This document shows, piece by piece, positions 1 through 9,081 of a stretch of 64,000 bases of DNA; positions within the stretch are counted from its first letter, which is position 1; each line of letters begins with the position of its first letter. The stretch comes from Granulicella sp. S156 (GTDB lineage: Bacteria; Acidobacteriota; Terriglobia; Terriglobales; Acidobacteriaceae): contig NZ_LMUH01000005.1 of the NCBI RefSeq assembly GCF_009766105.1, positions 334,315-398,314 of the forward strand, written 5' to 3'. Under the pieces are notes generated by a model. That model did not search any database, was not told the DNA's origin, and worked only from the letters and a program-made list of their open reading frames with translations. A program made the translations under genes and the position numbers.

Positions 1-476
1 TCGGAGTGTGCATCCTTCAGCAGCTTCGCCAGTGCTTCCATGTCGTGGCGCGCGCCGGTGGAGGTCTCATTGGCCTGCACGAAGACAGCGCGGGTCTCGA
101 GCTTGAGCGCAGCCTTTACCTTGTCCAGGTCGAAGGTCTTGCCATAGGGTTCGGAGACGAGATCGACCTCGCAGCCGAAGGCCTTGGCCAGCGCCGACCA
201 GCGCTCGCCGAACTTGCCGGCCGAGAGCACCAGCACGCGGTCGCCGGGCGAGGTGAGGTTGGAGACTGCGGCCTCCATCGCTCCGGTGCCGGAGCTGGAG
301 AGGATGATGACGTCGTTTTTGGTCCCGACAAATTCCTTGAGCTGCGCCAGAACGCGCAGGTAGAGCGCACGGAACTCCGGGGTGCGGTGGTGGATGTCGG
401 CAGCGGCCATGGCGAACTGCGCGGCCGGAAGAAGAGGGGTCGGACCAGGAGTGAAGAGACGCGTCTTGCGGATCAT
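1..476 (-). CDS. Class V aminotransferase (alanine-glyoxylate / serine-pyruvate type), N-terminal part
   Basis: Reverse-strand gene cut by the window edge; about 158 N-terminal residues are visible. It opens with MIRKTRLFTPGPTPLLP, the phosphate-cup start of the alanine-glyoxylate/serine-pyruvate family, followed by HHRTPEFRALY, the SSSGTGAMEAA pyridoxal-phosphate-binding loop and GKFGERW. These motifs are seen directly; the PLP lysine lies beyond the edge, so activity cannot be judged. Family members move amino groups between small amino acids and 2-oxoacids in the cytosol. The start is the ATG at 474-476, preceded by AAGGA. Which substrate it uses cannot be told from this part. Confidence 0.85.
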   Translation of the reverse strand, partial: MIRKTRLFTPGPTPLLPAAQFAMAAADIHHRTPEFRALYLRVLAQLKEFVGTKNDVIILSSSGTGAMEAAVSNLTSPGDRVLVLSAGKFGERWSALAKAFGCEVDLVSEPYGKTFDLDKVKAALKLETRAVFVQANETSTGARHDMEALAKLLKDAHS

Positions 477-565
477 ATGTCCTTATTTTAGCGATAGAGA
501 GAGATTCCCCCGAAGCAATGTCGCAACCAGTCGGGCTTCAGGGCCATAAACCCTCCTGTAGAACC

Positions 566-1345
566 ATGAATAATAGGGATATGTCTGAGAATGTTGAGAA
601 ATTCACCGGCCGGGTGGCGGCATACGCTGAGTATCGGGAACGCTACGATCCCGGGATTGTGTTGCCCCTGCTAAGAGACTGGTGCGGCTTGCTGCCAGAG
701 TGGACTGTGGCCGATGTCGGCGCTGGAACCGGCATGTTGAGTGATGTGTTCCTGGCAGGCGGCAATCGTGTGATTGCAGTAGAACCCAATGTCGAAATGC
801 GACAGGCGTGTGCTGAGCTTCACGAGGGCAATGCGCAACTATCCCTCATCGACGGAACCGCTGAGTCGACGGGGCTGGAAGACGCATCGGTAGAGATGGT
901 GAGCGTGGGGCGGGCCCTCCATTGGTTCGATATCGAATTGGCAATGCGCGAGTTCCGGCGGGTTTTGAAGCCGAATGGATGGGTTGCCGTGGTTGCCTTC
1001 GGGCGTTCCAAAGACGGCCGGGAAGAAAATGAGGCCTATGAAGAGTTTCTTCGACCGTACACGGTAAACGGCCTGGGCACGCGCGCTCAATATACCAAGT
1101 ACGAGCGATTGAAAGATCTTTTCGCAGGTTATGAATTTCGGAATATGGAAGTTCGAGGAGAGATCCAGATCGGGTGGGAGGCGCTTCGTGGTCTTACGCT
1201 ATCGCTTTCCCATGCTCCCCTGCCCGAAACGCCTGAGTTTGGGGCTTTTGAGGAAGCGCTGCAAAGATACTTTGCACACCACGAGAAGAACGGTTGCGTG
1301 ACACTCGCTACGGGGTACTGGATAAACGCAGGAAGATTTGGGTGA
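566..1345 (+). CDS. Class I SAM-dependent methyltransferase
   Basis: About 259 residues. The SAM-binding glycine loop reads VADVGAGTGMLSD near residue 50, followed by the acidic end of strand 2 (VIAVEPNVEM), a GTAEST segment and RRVLKPNGWVAVVAF as motif III. This is the Methyltransf_11/25 core fold; the substrate is not predictable. The GRVAAYAEYRERYDP opening resembles cytosolic small-molecule methyltransferases. The start is uncertain: in-frame ATGs lie at 518, 566 and 581, and none has a strong ribosome site; the conserved part begins just after 581. It stands alone between divergent aminotransferase and yqeY. Confidence 0.8.
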   Translation: MNNRDMSENVEKFTGRVAAYAEYRERYDPGIVLPLLRDWCGLLPEWTVADVGAGTGMLSDVFLAGGNRVIAVEPNVEMRQACAELHEGNAQLSLIDGTAESTGLEDASVEMVSVGRALHWFDIELAMREFRRVLKPNGWVAVVAFGRSKDGREENEAYEEFLRPYTVNGLGTRAQYTKYERLKDLFAGYEFRNMEVRGEIQIGWEALRGLTLSLSHAPLPETPEFGAFEEALQRYFAHHEKNGCVTLATGYWINAGRFG

Positions 1346-1473
1346 TCTGCTTAGGGTGTCATCAAATTCGCGATCGGAGCGCGCAGACAGCCTGTTGTGG
1401 CAGCGGTGAAGGTTCTATTGCGACAGGTTCCCCGCCGATTGGTACTCTTGACTACGACAAGAGAGGTGAAGCA

Positions 1474-1956
1474 ATGGCAAAGATAGGCGAGCGTCTTGGC
1501 GTAGACATTATTTCGGCGATGAAGGCGAAAGAGCAGGACAAACTGACGACCCTGCGCATGGTGAAGTCGGCATTCAAGTCCAGGGAGATCGATAAGCGCG
1601 AGCCGCTGACTGACGCGGAAGAGCAGTCCATCATCACCACGCTGCTCAAGCAACGTCGTGAATCGATAGAACAATTCACCAAGGGCAACCGCCCGGAGCT
1701 TGCAGCCAAAGAGCAGGTGGAGATCGAACTGATCGACGCCTACATGCCGAAGGCTGCGAGTGCGGAAGACATTCTCGCCACGGTGCAGGGTGCGGTGGAG
1801 CAGATCACCAAAGACAACGGCGGCACACGCCCCGGCCCGCGCGACATGGGTGCGGTGATGAAGGTCGCACAGCAGCGAATCCTTGCTGACGGCATTCGTG
1901 CCGACGGCAAGCTTGTCAGCGAACTGATAAAGGCCGAGTTAGCCAAGGGAGCCTAG
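1474..1956 (+). CDS. yqeY: GatB/YqeY domain protein
   Basis: 160 residues, the normal length for YqeY. The whole protein is the YqeY fold: an N-terminal helical part (KEQDKLTTLRMVKSAFKS), the EQSIITTLLKQRRESIEQF segment, and the C-terminal three-helix domain (ELIDAYMPK, GPRDMGAVMK) related to the tail of GatB and thought to contact tRNA. The precise role of stand-alone YqeY proteins is unsettled. The start at 1474 is favoured over longer readings because GAGAGGTGAAGC precedes it and the domain begins at once. A hairpin follows directly. Confidence 0.9.
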   Translation: MAKIGERLGVDIISAMKAKEQDKLTTLRMVKSAFKSREIDKREPLTDAEEQSIITTLLKQRRESIEQFTKGNRPELAAKEQVEIELIDAYMPKAASAEDILATVQGAVEQITKDNGGTRPGPRDMGAVMKVAQQRILADGIRADGKLVSELIKAELAKGA

Positions 1957-1960
1957 TTTC

Positions 1961-1996
1961 GCGAAGGGAGCCGTCGCGAAACGTGGCTCCCTTCGC
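1961..1996 (+). terminator. Hairpin after yqeY
   Basis: Perfect 12-bp stem (GCGAAGGGAGCC at 1961-1972 with its complement at 1985-1996) and a 12-nt loop, 4 bp after the yqeY stop. There is no clear T-run, so it is a strong hairpin but an untypical intrinsic terminator. It could serve both yqeY and the convergent gene at 2050-3477. Confidence 0.6.
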
Positions 1997-2049
1997 GCCC
2001 GTTGCGTCAAGGCGTTTACAGGTGCTCGAACAGCCACCAGACTGGCAAT

Positions 2050-3477
2050 CTACCGCAGCCGGAATCGCACAAACAAAACCTCACCCGTAGGTGTGTCACC
2101 GTAGATCGATCGCAGCGGCTGCGGTGTGCGATAGACCGTGAACTGCGCCCCGGGCGCGGCCAGAAGATGCTGGCCCAGCGCGATGTCGTGGTCGTAGCCG
2201 AAGGTGTATGCGGCGACGTGGCCGATGGGCGACTCCTCGAAACCTGCAGGCAACCGTGTTCCAGGTGTGAGCAGCAGCTCATTCGAGCGGCCTGCGTTTT
2301 CGAGACGTGTCCACACGTAGTTCTTGCCGGCAAAACGGAGCAGCGCCTCAGCGAGATAGCTGTTCTCTTTGCTGTTGTCGCTGAGCGAGCGTGTGCGTCC
2401 CCAGACGAAAGTTGTCGAAAGATCGGTCGTCGGTTCAGCGGCCATATTCATGGAGGGCGTTGCAGAGGCTGACTTCAAGCCATGGCTCATGTCCATTCCG
2501 GGCATGTTTGCCATGTCGTCCATCTTCATGCCGCCCATATCCATGCCGGCCATGTTGCCCATCGGTTTCGCATGGAACGTGTGGTGATACATCACACTCG
2601 CCGTCTGTCGAGCCTGGTCTTCGCCGGGATACAACGCCTCAGGAGACGTGATGTGCGCAATAGAATACTGCCCACTCCAATCCGGCGTAGGAGAGACTGT
2701 AAGCCGCGTCGCAACTGAGTCGATATTGTGCCCATTGGGCGAAGGTTCGAACTGCCATCGTGACTCATCCGGCTCGCCGCCGTGAAAGCCCGAAAGCTCG
2801 ACCCGCGCCCAGCGATACGTCAGCCCGCCGGTTACAACATTGAACGCGATATGTGTCGAGTCCTCCTGATGGTGCCCGAGCGCGGCGATGGGGTCTTCAC
2901 TGGCCGACTGGCGATGTGGATAGGCCGTTGGCCCAATAGCAGGATCACCGACCGGGGCTGCATACAGCGAGAACAGCGTGTTGTGCGAGAGCGGCAGATC
3001 GTACAGCGCCGCTACCTCCATAAAGAAGTCGTGCGGATGCTGGCCGTCGACGATAGGTGCGCCGTAGGCGGTCTCTCCCTGCTGGAAGAGCTCCGGGTAG
3101 TTGCGGTTGCCGACGGTTCCCGGCTCGAACGAGAACATCGCGCGCACGGTCAGCTCGCCAGCTCCCAATTTGTGCTGCGCCATTGGCATGATCCAGTTGG
3201 TAGAGAAGAACGCATCCCGATTGCGCGGGGAATCAGCCTGCTGCTGCGTGTCGGCAGCGAAGGCGTTGGCGTGCAGCATCAGTCGCCAGCCATCATGGTC
3301 GCTCATCCACATCGGCACAGGTGTACTCGCGGGTTCGATGCTTGTACCCGACGAGCCGTGTTGCTGCTCGGCTTCGATCAGAGAGTGCGCGGACATTACC
3401 ATCTGCGGCATGGACTGCTGGGCATGCAGGGACGTGGCAAGTAGAAGAACAGACGAAATTTGAATCAACCGCTGCAT
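2050..3477 (-). CDS. Secreted or outer-membrane protein with Met/His-rich insert
   Basis: 475 residues with a signal peptide (MQRLIQISSVLLLATSLHAQ) and alternating aromatic/polar segments such as LTYRWARVELSGFHGG and YVWTRLENAGR, which suggest an outer-membrane beta-barrel. Around residues 300-350 there is a stretch built of repeated M-G-x-M and M-D-M units with histidines, typical of copper- or silver-binding regions in export proteins. Histidine clusters also occur earlier (DGQHPHDFF, GHHQEDSTH). No family name can be given. A role in metal handling is inference from composition only; no copper ATPase or CusA gene is nearby. Confidence 0.65.
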   Translation of the reverse strand: MQRLIQISSVLLLATSLHAQQSMPQMVMSAHSLIEAEQQHGSSGTSIEPASTPVPMWMSDHDGWRLMLHANAFAADTQQQADSPRNRDAFFSTNWIMPMAQHKLGAGELTVRAMFSFEPGTVGNRNYPELFQQGETAYGAPIVDGQHPHDFFMEVAALYDLPLSHNTLFSLYAAPVGDPAIGPTAYPHRQSASEDPIAALGHHQEDSTHIAFNVVTGGLTYRWARVELSGFHGGEPDESRWQFEPSPNGHNIDSVATRLTVSPTPDWSGQYSIAHITSPEALYPGEDQARQTASVMYHHTFHAKPMGNMAGMDMGGMKMDDMANMPGMDMSHGLKSASATPSMNMAAEPTTDLSTTFVWGRTRSLSDNSKENSYLAEALLRFAGKNYVWTRLENAGRSNELLLTPGTRLPAGFEESPIGHVAAYTFGYDHDIALGQHLLAAPGAQFTVYRTPQPLRSIYGDTPTGEVLFVRFRLR

Positions 3478-4239
3478 GCGTGGGGAAGGCTCCTTCAGGT
3501 ATGACGAGGCGCGACAGGTTTCAGCGCGCTCGTCTTCTTACAGGAGAAGACGTATACGTCGCGAAATCCTTACACCTGCATTTCAGTCACGTGCAAACAG
3601 GAAGTGAGGTGGGCATGGTTACGGGCAAACTTCTCGATGGCTCGCAGCTGGTTGTTTCTGAGGATCTTCCGGTAAGCTACCTTGCGGTCTGCGGCTATCC
3701 CGGATAACTGAGTAGTTAGCTCGTAGTGATCTCTCCAGTGTCATTATCTACGCTGATGTGCAAAGCGATAAGATGCGACCTGCTTATCTCGATCTGAGCC
3801 ACATTTATAAGTTGATGAATTCTCACCTATCCGATAAATATTTCGAACTAGAAATCTACAATACCGAACTATAGCCTCAAAACCACGACATTACTGGTTC
3901 AGGATGGCGTTGTAAGTTGTGTTACTCCGTAGCTGCAAATTGTAGGAGCAACCATGGTATCGATCTATCTGTTCCGTCTGTCTACTGTCCATTTTCGGAC
4001 AGACGTTTACCGTGAGCGTGGCTTCGGTCGCGGTGTTCCACGACAGCCAGTTAAACGCTTTCCTGCGCGAAAATTCAATAAATCTTCCCTCGAAATGGTC
4101 TTGCGTAAGTGCTATCCCCTGATATGATATGAGGCTTATCGATGAACCTCATTTGTGTGCCGCATGAAAATTTGCGTGAGGGATTTGAGCTTAATCCTCA
4201 GTCATCGAAAATCCAGCTTCATCTTTAGGAGTTACTGAA
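3478..4239. other. Non-coding region between divergent secreted-protein genes
   Basis: No convincing gene in 760 bases. It must hold the promoters of the leftward gene at 3477 and the rightward one at 4240. A hairpin with alternative pairings lies at 3975-4005: CGTCTGTC (3975-3982) pairs with 3998-4005, or CTGTCC (3985-3990) with 3997-4002. The stretch around 3780-3900 is AT-rich compared with its surroundings. Confidence 0.5.
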
Positions 4240-5139
4240 ATGCCGGTCTGCTGGTCATCCATTCGTAAGGTCACTCTAGGAATCTTTTCTGTCGTAACTC
4301 TGGCTGCGAGCATAAAGCCCGCCACTGCACAAGACCCCCTCGTTACGGGACTTGAAAAGAAATACCGTATCTCGGAGATCAATATGCAAGGCGTAGTCGC
4401 CAGGCCTGGAACCGTGTTGACGGTCGAGGCCGATGGGATCAACGCCGAACCCTACCCTACGATGATTACCTTTGAAAACCCAGTGGTGGACGGGCAAGTG
4501 AAGCAGCGCTCCAAGGGCCTCGGCTTTCTGAAGAGCAATAATCTGCAGATCCTGCAGCCAGGGCAGAAGGTCTATATCACCAAGATCAATGACGACACCC
4601 AGGGAAGCAAAGAAGATTCCCTGAAGATAACCATCCTGACCACCGATGCGGTTCTGGCCACGTTTACGAACGGTGCTTACGGAGGGCAATACCAAGCGGC
4701 GAAGAGATATTCGACGACCCTGGCTTTCAAAGAGCCCAAGGGAACCCTGTCGCAGCTGTCTGTGGACGATGCGTCAAAGTTGATCGATGCCATTCTGTCG
4801 GTAAATCCTGCTGATCAAGTACGAGCTCGTGAATCCGGCGTAGTTGCCCGTTCGTGCGAACCTCATTGCGCTGTTTCTACGACTACGGGCAACGTGATCG
4901 GACAGGCGGTCATCCCGCAGGGAGGTCCACCCGCTCCGGCACCTCTCCCACCGCCACCCGCACCAGCTGATGCGCCCGCTGGACCGCCACCTACGATCGA
5001 GCTTGGCCAGACCAAGGACCAGGTCCAGACCGCGTTTGGCACACCCACGCGTATTGTCAAACTCGGCGCGAAAGAGATCGAATACTTCAAGGATATGAAG
5101 GTTACTTTCGTCAACGGCAAGGTAACCGACGTTCAGTAG
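4240..5139 (+). CDS. Secreted protein with proline-rich linker and BamE/SmpA-like C-terminal module
   Basis: 299 residues. A signal peptide ends near ATAQ (about residue 30). The body (residues 35-215) is unrecognised and contains PGTVLTVEADGI and LQPGQKVYITKI. It is followed by an alanine/proline linker (about 228-250) and a 45-residue tail starting IELGQTKDQVQTAFGTPTR and ending with a beta-hairpin (FKDMKVTFVNGKVTDV). That tail has the pattern of the SmpA/OmlA (BamE) fold and recurs at the end of the next gene. The start follows TAGGAG. A near-perfect terminator follows, so it is probably transcribed alone. Confidence 0.7.
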   Translation: MPVCWSSIRKVTLGIFSVVTLAASIKPATAQDPLVTGLEKKYRISEINMQGVVARPGTVLTVEADGINAEPYPTMITFENPVVDGQVKQRSKGLGFLKSNNLQILQPGQKVYITKINDDTQGSKEDSLKITILTTDAVLATFTNGAYGGQYQAAKRYSTTLAFKEPKGTLSQLSVDDASKLIDAILSVNPADQVRARESGVVARSCEPHCAVSTTTGNVIGQAVIPQGGPPAPAPLPPPPAPADAPAGPPPTIELGQTKDQVQTAFGTPTRIVKLGAKEIEYFKDMKVTFVNGKVTDVQ

Positions 5140-5180
5140 TGTCTTTCAGCGCATTTTCGTAAGAGTGTAGGTCGGATAAT

Positions 5181-5222
5181 CTCTCTGCATGCCGTTTTCA
5201 TTGGAAAATGGCATGCAGAGAG
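5181..5222 (+). terminator. Intrinsic terminator
   Basis: 13 perfect pairs (CTCTCTGCATGCC at 5181-5193 with 5210-5222) extended by a further 6 pairs including one G-T, giving a 19-bp stem with a 4-nt loop (5200-5203), followed by CTTTGTTTTC. It ends the gene at 4240-5139. Confidence 0.9.
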
Positions 5223-5327
5223 CTTTGTTTTCGCCCTACAGTATTACGGAAAATGCTTTAGCCGGCCGAAACATCTCAAGTCGGCGTTTGTGAGTCTCGT
5301 ATCTTCGGTTCTCGGGAGTCCTCGTCC

Positions 5328-6905
5328 ATGCCGCATATCTTTTCGTCACATCTTCGTTCCTGCACGGTCGTTTTGCTGGCAGTATCTTCTGGGCTTGCCC
5401 TGCAGGCGCAAATTAAGAAGTCTGTGCCTGCCGCCAAACCTGCACCGCATGTCGCTGGCGCTCATCCCGCAACTGGAACGCTGGGGCATGCCGGCACAGC
5501 TCCGCATGCACTCGCTGATCACGGGCCCATGTCTCACGCTGGTCCGGCAAACAATCGCGAAGTTCGCGTCGCCGGCGGAGGCGCTGTCCGTATGCGTCCC
5601 AACGGCCGCCCTGCCGACTTTCACGATCCCGGCCGCGGCATGGATATTCACCACAACCTGGTAGGCGGCGGTCGCCGCGTGTCGGTGGAACGCGCCGATC
5701 ACTCCCACCTGGTTTATGAGCGCGGCCGGGCCGGCTACATTGGCCATCCCTACCTCTACCACGGACATGAGTTTGCTCGCCGAGCCTATTACTTCAACGG
5801 CCGTGCTTACAACCGTTTCTATAACCCTTATGGCTTCCATGGCGTGCATCTTGAGGTCTATGCTCCGTATCGGTTCTATCCGGTGGGCTTTTATGGCTGG
5901 GCCTACCATCCCTGGTTCCGTCCGGTACCGTATGCCTGGGGCTTCGGCGTCAACCCGTGGTATGGCTACTACGGCGCGTACTTCACGCCCTACCCGGTCT
6001 ACGCTTCTCCCTCGCTCTGGCTAACGGACTACATGATCTCGCAGTCCCTGGCTGCTGGTTATGACGCGGAGATGGCCGACGGTCCTCCTCCGCCACTAGG
6101 AGCCGACGTCTCTCCACTAAGTCCCGATGTCAAGCAGATGGTTGCCGACGAGGTACAGCGTCAGCTGGCGCTTGAAAACAGCGAAGCGCAGATGAACGCA
6201 CAAGGCCAGGCCCCCGATCCCAACTCCAGCAGCATCGCCCGCCAGCTCAGCGACGGCCAGCCTCATGCCTTTGTCGCTGGTTCAGAGGTCGATGTCGTCG
6301 ATACAGCCTCCGGGCAGGAGTGCGCCGTTACCGATGGCGATGTACTCCAGCTCACTACGCCGCCGGCACCGGATGCCACCGAAGCCTCGCTGATGGTGAT
6401 GTCCAGCAAGGGCGGCAGAGAGTGCCACAAGATGGCTGTGGTCTCGGTGCCGCTCGAAGACCTGCAGGAGATGCAGAACCACATGCGTGAGACGCTCGAC
6501 CAGGGGCTCTCCGATCTGCAGGCCAAACAGGGAAAGGGAGGGCTCCCCACTGCACCTCCCTCGGCCATGGCCGCTCCCGTCAACGCCGCTTTTGCTCAGG
6601 ATGCACCCCCGCCTGAGCCCGGCGGCGCACAGGACCTGGCCGCTCAGGCAAGACAGGCCGATCAGTCCGAGCAGGCATTGACGAGCGCTGCTAACGTCTC
6701 TGGTCCATCGGCTGCGGTCGATGGACCGCCGCCTGCCACTGCTCCGCCTGCATCCGTCAACATTACCCCTGGTCAGTCCATGGACGACGTGAAAGCAGCG
6801 CTCGGTCAACCTACCCGCATCGTCAACCTCGGACCGAAGTCGATCTATGTCTACAAGGATATGAAGATCACGTTCAAGGACGGCAAAGTCAGCGATATTG
6901 AATAA
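5328..6905 (+). CDS. Secreted His/Tyr-rich protein with the same BamE-like C-terminal module
   Basis: 525 residues. A signal peptide (SCTVVLLAVSSGLALQAQ) is followed by an Ala/His/Pro-rich stretch, then about 100 residues very rich in Tyr, Phe, Pro and Gly (YNPYGFHGVHLEVYAPYRFYP, VNPWYGYYGAYFTPYP). A middle part (LSPDVKQMVADEVQRQLALE and an ECAVTDGDVLQL segment) has the look of an acidobacterial family of unknown role. After a second Ala/Pro linker it ends in a 45-residue module (ITPGQSMDDVKAALGQPTR to FKDGKVSDIE) matching the end of the upstream gene. Export is likely; function is unknown. Confidence 0.7.
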   Translation: MPHIFSSHLRSCTVVLLAVSSGLALQAQIKKSVPAAKPAPHVAGAHPATGTLGHAGTAPHALADHGPMSHAGPANNREVRVAGGGAVRMRPNGRPADFHDPGRGMDIHHNLVGGGRRVSVERADHSHLVYERGRAGYIGHPYLYHGHEFARRAYYFNGRAYNRFYNPYGFHGVHLEVYAPYRFYPVGFYGWAYHPWFRPVPYAWGFGVNPWYGYYGAYFTPYPVYASPSLWLTDYMISQSLAAGYDAEMADGPPPPLGADVSPLSPDVKQMVADEVQRQLALENSEAQMNAQGQAPDPNSSSIARQLSDGQPHAFVAGSEVDVVDTASGQECAVTDGDVLQLTTPPAPDATEASLMVMSSKGGRECHKMAVVSVPLEDLQEMQNHMRETLDQGLSDLQAKQGKGGLPTAPPSAMAAPVNAAFAQDAPPPEPGGAQDLAAQARQADQSEQALTSAANVSGPSAAVDGPPPATAPPASVNITPGQSMDDVKAALGQPTRIVNLGPKSIYVYKDMKITFKDGKVSDIE

Positions 6906-6923
6906 CTTGAAATCCCTGGCGGT

Positions 6924-6963
6924 AGAAGACCCCACGTTTTGCCTCTGAGACGTGGGGTCTTCT
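6924..6963 (+). terminator. Intrinsic terminator
   Basis: 13-bp perfect stem (AGAAGACCCCACG at 6924-6936, complement at 6951-6963) 20 bp after the stop at 6905. It lies between convergent genes and can serve both strands. Confidence 0.8.
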
Positions 6964-6998
6964 GCTTAATGATTCGTGCGCACATCGGATGACAGGCT

Positions 6999-8942
6999 CT
7001 ATCCGATCTTTGGATGCAGTCGATGAAACCCGGTCTTCTGTTGGTACGCAGCAGCGAGCGCGCAGGCCTTGGCTTCGCCGTAGAGCGGCGCAAGAAAGGT
7101 GATGGATACCGGCGTGCCGGGACCACCATAGTCAGGCCACTCGTCTATACCGGCAGAGAACGGGGGCGCGTCATCGCCGCGCAGCCCATTGGGCACAATC
7201 ACCGCTGGTTGTCCGCAGAGATTGGTCGCCGTTAGCTGTGATCCTCCGCTGGGCGTAACGATGACATCAACGCCGAGAAAGAGTTCGTGCATCGCTGTGA
7301 TAGCCACGCTGCGAGCGCGCTGAGCCTGGATGTAGTCGACAGCTGGGATAAATCGTGCGGTGCGGAACTCGTTAGGCCAGTCGTAAGGCTTTTGTCCCGT
7401 GAGCAGCCTATCGCGCCCGGAGAGCGTGAGCTCGTCGAAGGCCGCAGCGCCCTCCGCGCTGAGGACGCTGAGCAGCGCCGAAAAATGAAATCCCGGCAGC
7501 TCTACCGGCGTGAGCGCAACGCCCATGGCTCGCAGGTGGTCGAGCGTAGCTGCTTCAAACTTTGCATCATAGACACGTCGATCGAATTCGGCACGATGCG
7601 TCTGCTCTCGGCTGGCACGCTCGGCGGCAGAGAGTTTGCTCGTCTCTTCTGCCGATAGCGGCTGAAAGACCGGAGCCTCAAAAGCAGATTTCAAATATCC
7701 CACGCGCAGTCGGCGTACATCGAGCGTGAGGTCCACATGAAACGGAGCAGGCTGCACGCTTCGGTCGTGATCATCCGGCCCGTAGATCGCATTGAGCACG
7801 AGTGCGCAATCTTCGACCGAGCGGGCGATGGGTCCGATCTTGTCCATCGACCATGAGAGCGCCATCGCCCCCGTGCGCGGGACCAATCCAAAACTAGGCC
7901 GAAGGCCCGTCGCACCGCAGCGCGTGGACGGGCTGGAGATAGACCCCAGAGTTTCAGTTCCGATCGCAAAGCCCACGCAGCCCGCCCCAACCGCCGAGGC
8001 CGAACCCGCGGAGCTTCCACTCGAACCCTGCCGCAGGTTCCAGGGATTGCGTGTGCGGCCCCCAAACCACAGATCGCCCTGCGCCAGCGCTCCCATGCTG
8101 AGCTTCGCCACCAAGATAGCGCCTGCGGCATCCAGGCGTTTCACCACCTCGGCGTCTTCGTCGAAGTGCTGTTGTTCAAAGCCTGCTGCGCCCCATGTGG
8201 TCGGGTAGCCCTTCACCGCGAGCAGGTCTTTAGCGCCCCAGGGAATGCCATGCAGCGGGCCACGATACTTGCCGGCAGCGATCTCGCGGTCGGCCTGTTC
8301 AGCCTGCGCGATAGCACGTTCTTCCGTAAGCGTGATGACGAAGTGCAACGCCGGATCGTAGCGCTTCAGGCGCGCAAGATACATCTTCGTCAGCGCAACG
8401 GAGGTGAGCTTGCGCAAGCGGAGCGCCTCGCCAAGTTCACGCACCGTGGCGAAGGCCACGGTCTCCTCTTGCGAGACAAGAGCTGAGACAGAAAGAGTGC
8501 TGGTATTCGGTGCAGGACCGAGTCGTACCGGCATGGAGCCCGCCGAATGGGTAGCAGGAGTTCCTGCGGGCAACGGATTGAAGACGCTCGTCGGAGCAAC
8601 ACTATTGGCCAGGTGTAAGGTTCGTACCCGCAACGCGGAGTTGCGCTGACCGACGAGACCTTCGAGCATCATCTGCTTCTGCTCGTCGGTAAGTTTGATC
8701 GCCGCAATGGCGGCTGCCGCATCGATCATCTCTGGCGTAATCGGCGGCCACCCCCGCAGGTCGGGCTGTGCGTCTGCGGCAGGGGCTGCACCGCTAACAC
8801 CCGAGGAAGTTGCTATAGGCTGCGTAGCAAGAGCCAGCAGCGCGCCTGGAAATAGAGTTCCACCTAGTCCAGCAGCAGCAGAGACAGCAAGAAAGCGCCG
8901 GCGGGCGATCCCGGCTGAGGAAGCATTGGCGTCGAAGGTCAT
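6999..8942 (-). CDS. Amidase signature family hydrolase, TAT-exported
   Basis: 647 residues. The N-terminus has a twin-arginine-like signal (ARRRFLAVSAAAGLGG, residues 13-28). Residues 50-160 are a variable lead. The amidase core follows: HGIPWGAKDLLAVKG with catalytic Lys238, the serine loop QGSSGSSAGSASAVGAG (cis-Ser near 310) and ETLGSISSPS with Ser334 as the expected nucleophile. The Ser-Ser-Lys triad is therefore intact, although the usual GGSIR is GSIS here. Members cleave amide bonds; GatA is a relative but no gatB or gatC is near, and export argues against a tRNA role. The substrate is unknown. Confidence 0.85.
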   Translation of the reverse strand: MTFDANASSAGIARRRFLAVSAAAGLGGTLFPGALLALATQPIATSSGVSGAAPAADAQPDLRGWPPITPEMIDAAAAIAAIKLTDEQKQMMLEGLVGQRNSALRVRTLHLANSVAPTSVFNPLPAGTPATHSAGSMPVRLGPAPNTSTLSVSALVSQEETVAFATVRELGEALRLRKLTSVALTKMYLARLKRYDPALHFVITLTEERAIAQAEQADREIAAGKYRGPLHGIPWGAKDLLAVKGYPTTWGAAGFEQQHFDEDAEVVKRLDAAGAILVAKLSMGALAQGDLWFGGRTRNPWNLRQGSSGSSAGSASAVGAGCVGFAIGTETLGSISSPSTRCGATGLRPSFGLVPRTGAMALSWSMDKIGPIARSVEDCALVLNAIYGPDDHDRSVQPAPFHVDLTLDVRRLRVGYLKSAFEAPVFQPLSAEETSKLSAAERASREQTHRAEFDRRVYDAKFEAATLDHLRAMGVALTPVELPGFHFSALLSVLSAEGAAAFDELTLSGRDRLLTGQKPYDWPNEFRTARFIPAVDYIQAQRARSVAITAMHELFLGVDVIVTPSGGSQLTATNLCGQPAVIVPNGLRGDDAPPFSAGIDEWPDYGGPGTPVSITFLAPLYGEAKACALAAAYQQKTGFHRLHPKIG

Positions 8943-9081
8943 GCGAAATTATTGCATCGCAAACCCTCGCAGGATACGCGGAGCCTATTACGAAACCTTA
9001 TGCTCGATCCAACTCGTGATGAGTATCCCGCTCGCTCAAGGCTCGTTTCTACAGTGGGCGGTATGAGATCAGCTGTAGGCA

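Noticed and set aside
6-491. Long rightward frame over the aminotransferase region
   Set aside because: It is the reverse-strand shadow of the class V aminotransferase, whose motifs are clear on the other strand.
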